DNA from: a virus
DNA length: 34,839 nucleotides
Virus record (IMG/VR): IMGVR_UViG_3300044591_001307
Span: 1 to 34,839 of that record
Reading direction: 5' to 3' (one strand)
Shown here: piece by piece, positions 1 through 5,582 of the stretch
Numbering within the stretch: the first letter of the stretch is position 1
How the letters are laid out: the number at the start of each line of letters is the position of its first letter
Program-made: the position numbers and the translations under genes
Notes under the pieces: generated by a model
What the model was told of the DNA's origin: nothing
Seen by the model: the letters and a program-made list of their open reading frames with translations, nothing else
Database searches by the model: none

Positions 1-249
1 TTCAAATTCTTTGATTAATTTAAGGCCCATCATAGGCATATCGTCACCACCAACTACAGGAGCGGCAGCAGATGGTGCTGATGCTGGTGCCGCATTACCC
101 TTTTTTCCTCTGTAGATCTCCGCCCAATCTACATTATCTTCTAGATACTTGACTGGTAGATTATCTTCTAACCATTGAACTGCTTTCACATGATTAGGGT
201 TCTTCTCGTCATAGAACTTGAAGAAGTTATGTAAATCGATTCTTGCCAT
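1..249 (-). CDS. Lytic enzyme, probable GH24-type lysozyme (3' end outside window)
   Basis: The gene starts with ATG at 249, with a GGAGA ribosome-binding site just upstream, and runs off the left edge, so only 83 residues are visible. Residues 1-50 form a module beginning MARIDLHNFFKFYDEKN that is closely similar to the N-terminus of the neighbouring C39-like peptidase. A short Ala/Pro linker follows, then the start of a second domain with LKLIKEFE. That string is how many GH24 (T4 lysozyme-like) domains begin, so a muralytic role is inferred. The catalytic residues are not visible. A different glycosidase or peptidase would also fit, because the domain is cut after eight telling residues. 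Confidence 0.6.
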   Translation of the reverse strand, partial: MARIDLHNFFKFYDEKNPNHVKAVQWLEDNLPVKYLEDNVDWAEIYRGKKGNAAPASAPSAAAPVVGGDDMPMMGLKLIKEFE

Positions 250-376
250 TGTCGTCTCCAAAGTATTTGTTGAAAAGTTTGGAAGCTTCTAAATGCTTTC
301 CGTGATTTGTAAGATCTTTAATTCTTTGCAAGATCTTTCTCTTGAAATTAATCGAAGATTCTGCCCCATCCATCAT
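227..376 (-). CDS. Possible 49-residue small ORF between two lytic enzymes
   Basis: An ATG at 376 follows a purine-rich AGGGGG. It opens a 49-codon frame overlapping the 3' end of the peptidase gene by 29 nt and the start of the next gene by 23 nt. The predicted protein is basic and probably helical, with RKILQRIKDLTNHGKHLEA and KLFNKYFG in it. The frame covers the whole gap between the two flanking genes, which otherwise would be noncoding. I do not recognise the family. It could be a chance frame, and the only support is its start site, its helical character and the lack of another use for the gap. Confidence 0.35.
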   Translation of the reverse strand: MMDGAESSINFKRKILQRIKDLTNHGKHLEASKLFNKYFGDDNGKNRFT

Positions 377-1019
377 TGCCCCCTGGACACCAACGGTGCT
401 TAAGAACTGCTTTGGTATAAATGGTTTTCTTACCATTCGTTACGGGACCAGTATAATTGTCATTGAGAGAACCATAAGGATCATTAATATAATATCCCTT
501 ACCATCTGGAGTCTTACCAATGACCACGCACATGTGCCCACCAGTAGGAGAAGTTAGAGAACCACGGTGGAGAATACCAATAACAACAGGTTTTCCTCTA
601 TCAAGACTCTTATCAATATCAACAAAACTTAAATTATAACTAAAGTGTGATTTAATACCATAACCTTGTAGAACTTTAGTCTGCACTGCATGGTCTGTAG
701 TATCACCAATCGCAAATACTTTCTTAACATACTCATCATCACCTTTAATGCTTCCTGGTTTGAGGAAAGCAAGACACATTGCACACGATGAAGAGTTGCA
801 AGTTCTTTGTGCATCTCTATAGTTGTCTACTTGGTTAAAGTATGGAACATCAAGAACTGCTGGAGTTGGTGGTTTTGTTCTAAAAATTCCAATCCATTCA
901 GATTCTGAGTCATCCATAAATTGAGCAGGAAGGTTATCCTCTAACCATTGAACTGCTGCTACATGATTCACATTACCATCATCATAATACTTAAAAAAGT
1001 TATGAAGATCTAATGTCAT
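348..1019 (-). CDS. C39-like cysteine peptidase with shared N-terminal module
   Basis: The 223-residue protein has two parts. Residues 1-50 (MTLDLHNFFKYYDDGN...) match the N-terminus of the adjacent lysozyme-like gene. From about residue 57 a papain-fold C39-type domain begins with VPYFNQVDN. The probable nucleophile lies in TCNSSSCAMC, the histidine in GGHMCVV and the aspartate in INDPYGS, the Cys-His-Asp order of the Peptidase_C39_2 family. There is no signal peptide or ABC partner, so bacteriocin processing is unlikely. Cleavage of cell-wall peptides or of a virion protein is more plausible. An AGAGGT ribosome-binding site precedes the ATG and a late promoter lies 26 nt upstream. Confidence 0.75.
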   Translation of the reverse strand: MTLDLHNFFKYYDDGNVNHVAAVQWLEDNLPAQFMDDSESEWIGIFRTKPPTPAVLDVPYFNQVDNYRDAQRTCNSSSCAMCLAFLKPGSIKGDDEYVKKVFAIGDTTDHAVQTKVLQGYGIKSHFSYNLSFVDIDKSLDRGKPVVIGILHRGSLTSPTGGHMCVVIGKTPDGKGYYINDPYGSLNDNYTGPVTNGKKTIYTKAVLKHRWCPGGNDGWGRIFD

Positions 1020-1044
1020 TATACCTCTTTTCTGACACTAGAGA

Positions 1045-1052
1045 TATTTATA
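1045..1052 (-). promoter_or_regulatory. T4-type late promoter TATAAATA
   Basis: The minus strand reads TATAAATA exactly, 26 nt before the peptidase start codon. This is the T4 late octamer recognised by the phage sigma gp55. It suits late expression of the lytic gene pair downstream. Confidence 0.75.
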
Positions 1053-1062
1053 AAATGCTCAA

Positions 1063-1242
1063 TTAATCTCCAATATATTCCAATGAAAAAATATCATGCT
1101 CCAAAATATCTGGATCTAACCATTCATTAAATTCTTTTTGAATGGCATGAGCATTTTCATAATTTTTTTCTTCGCATAGTGAGTGCATACGGTCAATTGC
1201 CCAATCATGTGAGATACGAAGTGTATTTTCAAGAATTGTCAT
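1063..1242 (-). CDS. Conserved-type small hypothetical protein, 59 residues
   Basis: The ATG at 1242 has a good AAAGGA site about 9 nt upstream and overlaps the end of the GIY-YIG endonuclease gene by 14 nt. A longer reading upstream would lie wholly inside the endonuclease gene and is not preferred. The product is acidic and mostly helical (ISHDWAIDRMHSLCEEKNYE), with no membrane segment or recognisable motif. Coupling to the endonuclease suggests it came with, or is now expressed from, that element. Function unknown. Confidence 0.6.
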   Translation of the reverse strand: MTILENTLRISHDWAIDRMHSLCEEKNYENAHAIQKEFNEWLDPDILEHDIFSLEYIGD

Positions 1243-1660
1243 TAAAATAATCCTTTCTAAAATATCTGGAGAGAATATTGCTATTGTAGTATGCAGGTTC
1301 TCCAGAGTCAAGTGCTTCAGTCAATACATTATTAAGAAATAGTTGTCTCGTTTCTTCAAAATTACATTTACCTTTGGTCTTATGAAGACTTATTATTTCT
1401 CTATTGAAAAACTCTTTGCCATACTTAATCACGTCTTCTTTAAGTTCTGGACAGGAACCATAATATTTTTTCCAATCAGACTCTGATTTAACTTTTCTAG
1501 ATTTTCCCTTCGGTGTGCGAAAAGACCAGAAGTATTTCCTACCCACATATCTGCGATTAGTTTTACTGCAAGATATGAGATATACAAAACCAAAATAATC
1601 TTCAATATTAGAAGACTCAAAAATTTCTCCATTGAATCTCCAAGGATTCTCATAGCTCAT
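1229..1660 (-). CDS. GIY-YIG-like homing endonuclease (divergent), 143 residues
   Basis: The protein contains FGFVYLISCSKTNRRYVGRKYF near residues 23-44. This corresponds to the first strands of a GIY-YIG nuclease (YLI...YVG), and the basic stretch KGKSRKVKSESDWKKYYGS follows. A conserved helix with KYGKEFFNREII and a Glu in NFEETR supports the same fold, where a glutamate holds the metal. It is shorter than usual and has no obvious DNA-binding repeats, so it may be free-standing or specialised. The start codon lies in an inverted repeat with a GATAAATA late-like promoter just upstream. It separates the proline-rich protein gene from the lytic genes. Confidence 0.7.
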   Translation of the reverse strand: MSYENPWRFNGEIFESSNIEDYFGFVYLISCSKTNRRYVGRKYFWSFRTPKGKSRKVKSESDWKKYYGSCPELKEDVIKYGKEFFNREIISLHKTKGKCNFEETRQLFLNNVLTEALDSGEPAYYNSNILSRYFRKDYFNDNS

Positions 1661-1689
1661 ATAGTAATCTTATAGAGCTATTATTTATC
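1652..1689 (-). promoter_or_regulatory. Late-like promoter plus start-codon hairpin of GIY-YIG gene
   Basis: The minus strand has GATAAATA at 1689-1682, one base from the T4 late octamer. It abuts ATAGCTC (1681-1675), which pairs with GAGCTAT (1658-1652). With one bulged T, three further A/T pairs include the A and U of the AUG. A late transcript would begin inside the 5' arm, so only read-through RNA could form the complete hairpin over the start codon. Confidence 0.45.
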
Positions 1690-1716
1690 TTCAACGCTAG
1701 CAAAGCGATTTTAGCA

Positions 1717-1745
1717 ACAAAAAAGGGTCTTGTCAAGACCCTTTG
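1717..1745 (-). terminator. Rho-independent terminator after the proline-rich protein gene
   Basis: On the minus strand GGGTCTT (1741-1735), loop GAC and AAGACCC (1731-1725) form a 7-bp stem, extended by A/T pairs and followed by a T-rich run. It lies just after the stop codon of the 448-residue gene. Confidence 0.85.
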
Positions 1746-1765
1746 AGAACCTTATGGTTTTTATA

Positions 1766-3112
1766 TCAAACTCCAGGAAGTTGTGGTCCTGTACGCTTTA
1801 GAGCAGATTGTGCTTCATTTGGGTTATTTGTTCCCTTTCCCAAATTATAAATCTTTTGAGTTTTTTGTGCTGCTTTATGAGCAGTGGGATCAATTGGTTC
1901 AGGCATTACACCTTCAACAATGCTTTTAATGTTTTCACTATCCATTTGCATCATTACATAAAGTGCTTCTTCTAAGGTGTCTACGTGCCCCTGTGAGAAG
2001 AGATACTCAAGGACTAAATCATAGGCATCATTCATCATTTTTTGCTCCTTGACTGGGTTTTTGGAAGCACTAACTCCAGCTTTGACTGCCGATAGTTCTT
2101 GTTCTTTTGTAGATTGTCCTGCAGACTTTGCTTTATCTCTTGCTTCTCGTGCTGCTGCTAGTTCTGCAGAAGTTGCTGCCCTTCTTTCAAATTTAACTCC
2201 ACCTACAGACCCTAGAGCATATCCTGCAGGGGATTTTTCAATCTTTGGTTGTGGTGCTGGTCTAGGTGCAGGAGCAGTTCTTGCAACAGGAGGTTGTGCT
2301 GCAGGTGCAGGTGAAGGTCTAAGTGTAGGTGGCGGCGGGGTTGCTCTTCCTGCATTTGGATCTCCAACCCAATCACCACTAGTACGAAATTCTGGATCTC
2401 TTCTTTTATTTTGTTCAGAATCCCATCTTTCCTTAGCTTTTTTTGCAGCTTCTGGATCCGTAATGGGTACATATTTTCCTGCTTTATTTTTTTGATACCA
2501 TCCTCTACCACCCTTTCCAGTTACTGGCGCTACTTGTGCTGGTGCTTCTGTTACTAAGGAATCATTTTCAGATTCGAAATGATTGACAATAACTGCCCCT
2601 TTTGGATCTTTTTTTACTGTTGGTGTTTGTCTTGCTACTGGCGGTTTTCCAGTTGGAGTTCTCCTTCCAGATCTAACATCCGGATCTGCCGACTTTTCTG
2701 GTGGAGGAACTAGCCATTGACCCAATTGTTTGCCTAGATCTTGACTTTGAGTAGGTTTAGGTGTTTGGGTTGAAATTTCTTTTGCAGTTGGTGGTTTGGA
2801 TTGTGGTTTTCCGCCACCGGAACCAAGAACTCTTTCAACAGATTTACCAATTTTTTCTAAATCTACAGAACCACCGGTAGCAGCTTTTGTTATTCCTGAA
2901 ATTGCCGATCCAGCATAATCCGCAACGGATTTAATAACTCCAGCAACTGGAGTTGCGATTTTATCACTCTCTCTACCAACTACTCTAGCACCCTTTTCCC
3001 ACTGCTTAGAAACGTCACTCTGCTGCTCGTCTAACTCAGTATTGTTATGAGAATAAATTGATCGGTAAATATCATCAATTTCATTAATTTTTTTCGAAGA
3101 AAGCTCGCCCAT
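1766..3112 (-). CDS. Proline/alanine-rich probable virion protein, 448 residues
   Basis: The N-terminus (about 100 residues) is helical with a glycine-rich patch (GSAISGITKAATGGS). A long low-complexity centre rich in Pro, Ala, Lys and Arg follows (residues about 100-310, with PPPPTLRPSPAPAAQPP). Near residues 364-401 is a compact helical motif, VLEYLFSQGHVDTLEEAL followed by VMMQMD. The same pattern occurs in the protein at 34066-34683. The gene is flanked by a late promoter and its own terminator, so it is a late monocistronic unit. I do not recognise a T4 counterpart. A virion or assembly role is inferred from late control and composition. Confidence 0.75.
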   Translation of the reverse strand: MGELSSKKINEIDDIYRSIYSHNNTELDEQQSDVSKQWEKGARVVGRESDKIATPVAGVIKSVADYAGSAISGITKAATGGSVDLEKIGKSVERVLGSGGGKPQSKPPTAKEISTQTPKPTQSQDLGKQLGQWLVPPPEKSADPDVRSGRRTPTGKPPVARQTPTVKKDPKGAVIVNHFESENDSLVTEAPAQVAPVTGKGGRGWYQKNKAGKYVPITDPEAAKKAKERWDSEQNKRRDPEFRTSGDWVGDPNAGRATPPPPTLRPSPAPAAQPPVARTAPAPRPAPQPKIEKSPAGYALGSVGGVKFERRAATSAELAAAREARDKAKSAGQSTKEQELSAVKAGVSASKNPVKEQKMMNDAYDLVLEYLFSQGHVDTLEEALYVMMQMDSENIKSIVEGVMPEPIDPTAHKAAQKTQKIYNLGKGTNNPNEAQSALKRTGPQLPGV

Positions 3113-3140
3113 TTTACTACTAGATAGTTCTTTATAATGA

Positions 3141-3148
3141 TATTTATA
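3141..3148 (-). promoter_or_regulatory. T4-type late promoter TATAAATA fused to a terminator
   Basis: An exact TATAAATA lies 29 nt before the ATG at 3112. Its first T is also the last T of the U-tract of the terminator at 3149-3175. Confidence 0.8.
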
Positions 3149-3175
3149 AAAAAAGAGGGTCCGAAGACCCTCTCA
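3149..3175 (-). terminator. Rho-independent terminator with TTCG loop, downstream of nrdB unit
   Basis: On the minus strand GAGGGTC (3172-3166), loop TTCG and GACCCTC (3161-3155) form a perfect 7-bp stem closed by a stable tetraloop, followed by seven Ts. It ends the nrdA-nrdB transcription unit. Confidence 0.9.
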
Positions 3176-3180
3176 CACAT

Positions 3181-3342
3181 TTAATAAACATCGTTACTCT
3201 TTGAGTCTTTCCAAACATAAGAGTAATCATAATCACCAAATAAAAAAAGATCCGATTCTGCAGCATCTTTATATGCGTTCAGGAGTTCCTGTTCGCACCA
3301 TTCATCATAATTGGAATCCTGAGAAAGTATCTTTGGTAACAT
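3181..3342 (-). CDS. Small acidic protein downstream of nrdB, 53 residues
   Basis: The ATG at 3342 lies inside the 3' end of nrdB (38-nt overlap), with GGGGGAA about 10 nt upstream as the ribosome-binding site. The product begins MLPKILSQDSNYDEWCEQE and is strongly acidic, ending in aromatic residues (FGDYDYSYVWKDS). No family is recognised. Overlap with nrdB makes translational coupling likely, and the terminator follows its stop codon directly, so it is the last gene of the ribonucleotide reductase unit. Confidence 0.65.
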   Translation of the reverse strand: MLPKILSQDSNYDEWCEQELLNAYKDAAESDLFLFGDYDYSYVWKDSKSNDVY

Positions 3343-4447
3343 CTTGTTTGATTCCCCCGACGATATAGGACTCAACTTCCGTTTCCTGGGGTGCCACTTG
3401 AAGTCCCTTAGAGGAAATCCAATGCTCAGTCCAAGGAAGTGGATTGTTCTTTGCTGGAATATCATAAAGTGGGCGAAGACCGATTGCCTTCATTCTACGA
3501 TTTGCAATCCATTCAACATACTGCTGCAACAGTTTGTCATTTAGACCAATCATAGATCCATCCTTGAACAGATATTCTGCCCAAAGTTTTTCTTGATTGA
3601 CTGCGTTCTCAAAGGTCTTGTAGACCCACTGCTCTTCTTCTTTGGAAATACGTGCCATCTCAGGGTCATCACCTTCTTTCCATTTGTTGAGAATGTTTTG
3701 AGTAATGACCAAGTGCTGATTTTCATCTCTAGCAATTAGAGAGATGATTTTTGCACTTCCTTCCATAAGTTTGAGTTCGCCAAATGCAAAACTGCAAGCG
3801 AAACTGACGTAAAAGCGAATACCTTCAAGAATATTAACGTTTGCAACTGCTCGAAAGAGTTTGCGCTTGAGTTCATACCTTGCCTCTTGTGCGTATGGTA
3901 CTTGTTCTAATGCATGAATCCATTCATTAGTTGAACCATAATGTTGAGCACTATTAATGAAGTCGTTATATGCCTCAGTTACACTGACGGCACGTTCCAT
4001 AATACGATCCTCTTTGAGAATAGTATCAAAGACTTCAGATGGATCTGAATAAACATTCTTGATAATATAAGTGTATGAACGGGAATGAATCATTTCCATA
4101 AACTCCCAAACCTTCATACACGCTTCTAGTTCGGGCAGTGAACAGTATGGAGCAAATGCCATACCAGGTCCACGACCCTGAACTGAGTCCAGCATCACCT
4201 GATACTTCAAGTTACTGGTGAAGATGTGCTTTTGTTCTGGGCGAAGAGATTGGTAATCTCCACGATCTTTTTGGAGGGAGACCTCTTCAGGTCTCCAGAA
4301 ATAACCCAATTGCTGTGTTGTTAGTTTATCAAAAATTGGATACTTGTAAGAATCATATCTTTGGATTCCTAGTGGTTGACCAAAAAACATAGGTTGCTTT
4401 TTGGTGTCTACTTCCTGAGGATTAAAAACGGTCATTGATTCGACCAT
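3305..4447 (-). CDS. nrdB: Ribonucleoside-diphosphate reductase class Ia, beta subunit
   Basis: NrdB carries the di-iron centre and tyrosyl radical that start reduction of ribonucleotides by NrdA. Visible E. coli-type landmarks are LLDS-like MLDSVQGR (Asp ligand), EFMEMIHSRSYTYII (Glu and His ligands plus the radical tyrosine), FAFGELKLMEG (Glu ligand) and ARDENQHL (Glu and His ligands). The chosen ATG at 4447 has GGAGGAAAAATCA before it and gives 380 residues, close to the usual length. A GTG at 4489 also has an AGGAGG site, but its extra 14 codons overlap the remnant NrdA tail and look noncoding. The gene is separated from nrdA by an endonuclease cassette. Confidence 0.95.
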   Translation of the reverse strand: MVESMTVFNPQEVDTKKQPMFFGQPLGIQRYDSYKYPIFDKLTTQQLGYFWRPEEVSLQKDRGDYQSLRPEQKHIFTSNLKYQVMLDSVQGRGPGMAFAPYCSLPELEACMKVWEFMEMIHSRSYTYIIKNVYSDPSEVFDTILKEDRIMERAVSVTEAYNDFINSAQHYGSTNEWIHALEQVPYAQEARYELKRKLFRAVANVNILEGIRFYVSFACSFAFGELKLMEGSAKIISLIARDENQHLVITQNILNKWKEGDDPEMARISKEEEQWVYKTFENAVNQEKLWAEYLFKDGSMIGLNDKLLQQYVEWIANRRMKAIGLRPLYDIPAKNNPLPWTEHWISSKGLQVAPQETEVESYIVGGIKQDVTKDTFSGFQL

Positions 4448-4469
4448 TGATTTTTCCTCCAAACCTGTT

Positions 4470-4505
4470 TTAAATCTTACAAGACTCACAATCTTCCTCC
4501 TCTGT
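4470..4505 (-). pseudogene. Vestigial NrdA C-terminus (TEEEDCESCKI plus stop)
   Basis: On the minus strand, directly after an in-frame TAA, eleven codons read TEEEDCESCKI and end with TAA 22 nt before the nrdB ATG. The ending C-E-S-C-K-I resembles the redox-active Cys pair tail of class Ia NrdA proteins, and the intact nrdA in this window ends CDSCTI. The fragment has no start of its own. The simplest reading is that it is the old 3' end of nrdA, left next to nrdB when an endonuclease cassette was inserted. The same bases are overlapped by a possible 16-codon leader ORF starting at 4521. Confidence 0.6.
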
Positions 4506-4571
4506 TTAAATTAACTTTTGGAAAAATTCTACACATTCTATTTACCTCCAAAAAATATTTGGGTTTCATAA

Positions 4572-4868
4572 TTAAACCTCAATAATCAAAACATCTTTTT
4601 TAGTCATAGGAATTTTAACATCCTGTTTTTTACCGTCAAACTCATCACAATAATCACAAATTTCTTCAGTAAAGGAATAATAGTCAATATTACTTTGCCA
4701 CTTTGTAGTGTAATTACAGTAATTGATTGATGATTGGAAGATGGCAAACTCATCCTCAATATTCTCATAATAATTGTCCTTGTATATAATCAGGACTTCC
4801 ATATCATCAGGATATTGTAAAAGTGCTTCTTTTAGATGTTTAACTTTCATAACTCTTGATAACTCCAT
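4572..4868 (-). CDS. Hypothetical protein downstream of GIY-YIG gene, 98 residues
   Basis: The first ATG (4868) has AAAGGA five nt upstream and overlaps the endonuclease gene by 22 nt. A second ATG at 4850 overlaps its stop as ATGA and gives the 92-residue form MKVKHLKEALLQYPDDMEVLI. That beginning is typical of a family of small phage proteins of unknown function, so either start is possible. The C-terminal half is acidic with a run of aromatic residues and CDYCDEFDGK. It probably travels with the endonuclease as cargo between nrdA and nrdB, since the NrdA tail remnant lies on its other side. Confidence 0.75.
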   Translation of the reverse strand: MELSRVMKVKHLKEALLQYPDDMEVLIIYKDNYYENIEDEFAIFQSSINYCNYTTKWQSNIDYYSFTEEICDYCDEFDGKKQDVKIPMTKKDVLIIEV

Positions 4869-5530
4869 CTGTATCCTTTACAGTGATTGAATTTTCCTTC
4901 ACAGGTATATTTAATGTTAGAAGGATTTGTTTCTACAAATTTAGCAGCATCACTAATAGATTGAAACTCTCTTAAAAAGTTTCCTTCAATATCATACTGG
5001 AATACTTTGGTTCTTTTTATGTTTGGATTGTTTTTTAGTGTTTGAGAAGTTTTAGATTTACTTTCTTCTTTGTGTGATTTTCCAGCAAATCCACAAGGAG
5101 ATGGTTGTCCCTTTCTCATTTTACTCCACTTTTCTTTTTGTTCTTCGGTATGTGTTTGATTGTAGAATGGATTTTCTTCTTTAATAAATTTACCTTTTCT
5201 TTTTAATGACAATAGTTGCTTCGTTTTTTCTGTATGAGAATACCCAAGCATACCACCATCACCACCAAGAGTTTGATTATATTTTGGTTTTAATTTAGAA
5301 ATCCAAAACATTTCTCTAAAACCTAAATTATCTTCACATTTTTCAATTTCTTCAATAATAAAATTGTCTTTTCCATACTTTCTAATTGCCCGATGAAGAT
5401 ATGTTGTTGAACTTCTTTTAGTGGCATCATAGCAGTGACTATAAAATCTTTTTTTCAAAGAGTTCATTGTCTTTCCAACATAAGTTTTATTATTGATTTT
5501 ATTGGTTATTAGATAAATGCGTCCAGACAT
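4847..5530 (-). CDS. GIY-YIG homing endonuclease between nrdA and nrdB, 227 residues
   Basis: The N-terminus reads GRIYLITNKINNKTYVGKT, the GIY-YIG core. The catalytic Arg region follows (KKRFYSHCYDATKR), then RAIRKYGKDNFIIEEIE and the conserved Glu in FREMFWI. Residues about 95-150 hold NUMOD3-like repeats (GYSHTEKTKQLLSLK, THTEEQKEKWSKMRKG), and the C-terminus has a NUMOD1/helix-turn-helix-like part (SISDAAKFVETNPSNIKYTC). This is the domain order of free-standing homing endonucleases. It sits exactly between the two reductase genes, a site used by mobile endonucleases in other T4-like phages. Expression is probably late, through the hairpin-enclosed promoter at its start. Confidence 0.92.
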   Translation of the reverse strand: MSGRIYLITNKINNKTYVGKTMNSLKKRFYSHCYDATKRSSTTYLHRAIRKYGKDNFIIEEIEKCEDNLGFREMFWISKLKPKYNQTLGGDGGMLGYSHTEKTKQLLSLKRKGKFIKEENPFYNQTHTEEQKEKWSKMRKGQPSPCGFAGKSHKEESKSKTSQTLKNNPNIKRTKVFQYDIEGNFLREFQSISDAAKFVETNPSNIKYTCEGKFNHCKGYRWSYQEL

Positions 5531-5540
5531 AGATATTATT

Positions 5541-5572
5541 AAAACCTATTACTATTTATAATAATAGGTTTT
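5541..5572 (-). promoter_or_regulatory. Late promoter inside the loop of an 11-bp hairpin
   Basis: On the minus strand AAAACCTATTA (5572-5562) and TAATAGGTTTT (5551-5541) are perfect inverted repeats. The 10-nt loop contains exact TATAAATA (5560-5553), 23 nt before the endonuclease ATG. Read-through RNA from nrdA would fold the AGG-containing 3' arm into the stem. RNA started at the late promoter would lack the 5' arm and stay open. Confidence 0.65.
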
Positions 5573-5582
5573 AATAGTTTTG

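Noticed and set aside
2049-2495. Plus-strand frame of 148 codons across the proline-rich gene.
   Set aside because: It results from the biased codons of the Pro/Ala-rich region; the Gly/Ala/Leu-rich product is typical of such shadows.
4448-4489. GTG start that would extend NrdB by 14 residues.
   Set aside because: The extension coincides with the NrdA-tail remnant, and the ATG at 4447 has a strong GGAGGA site and gives a protein of standard NrdB length.
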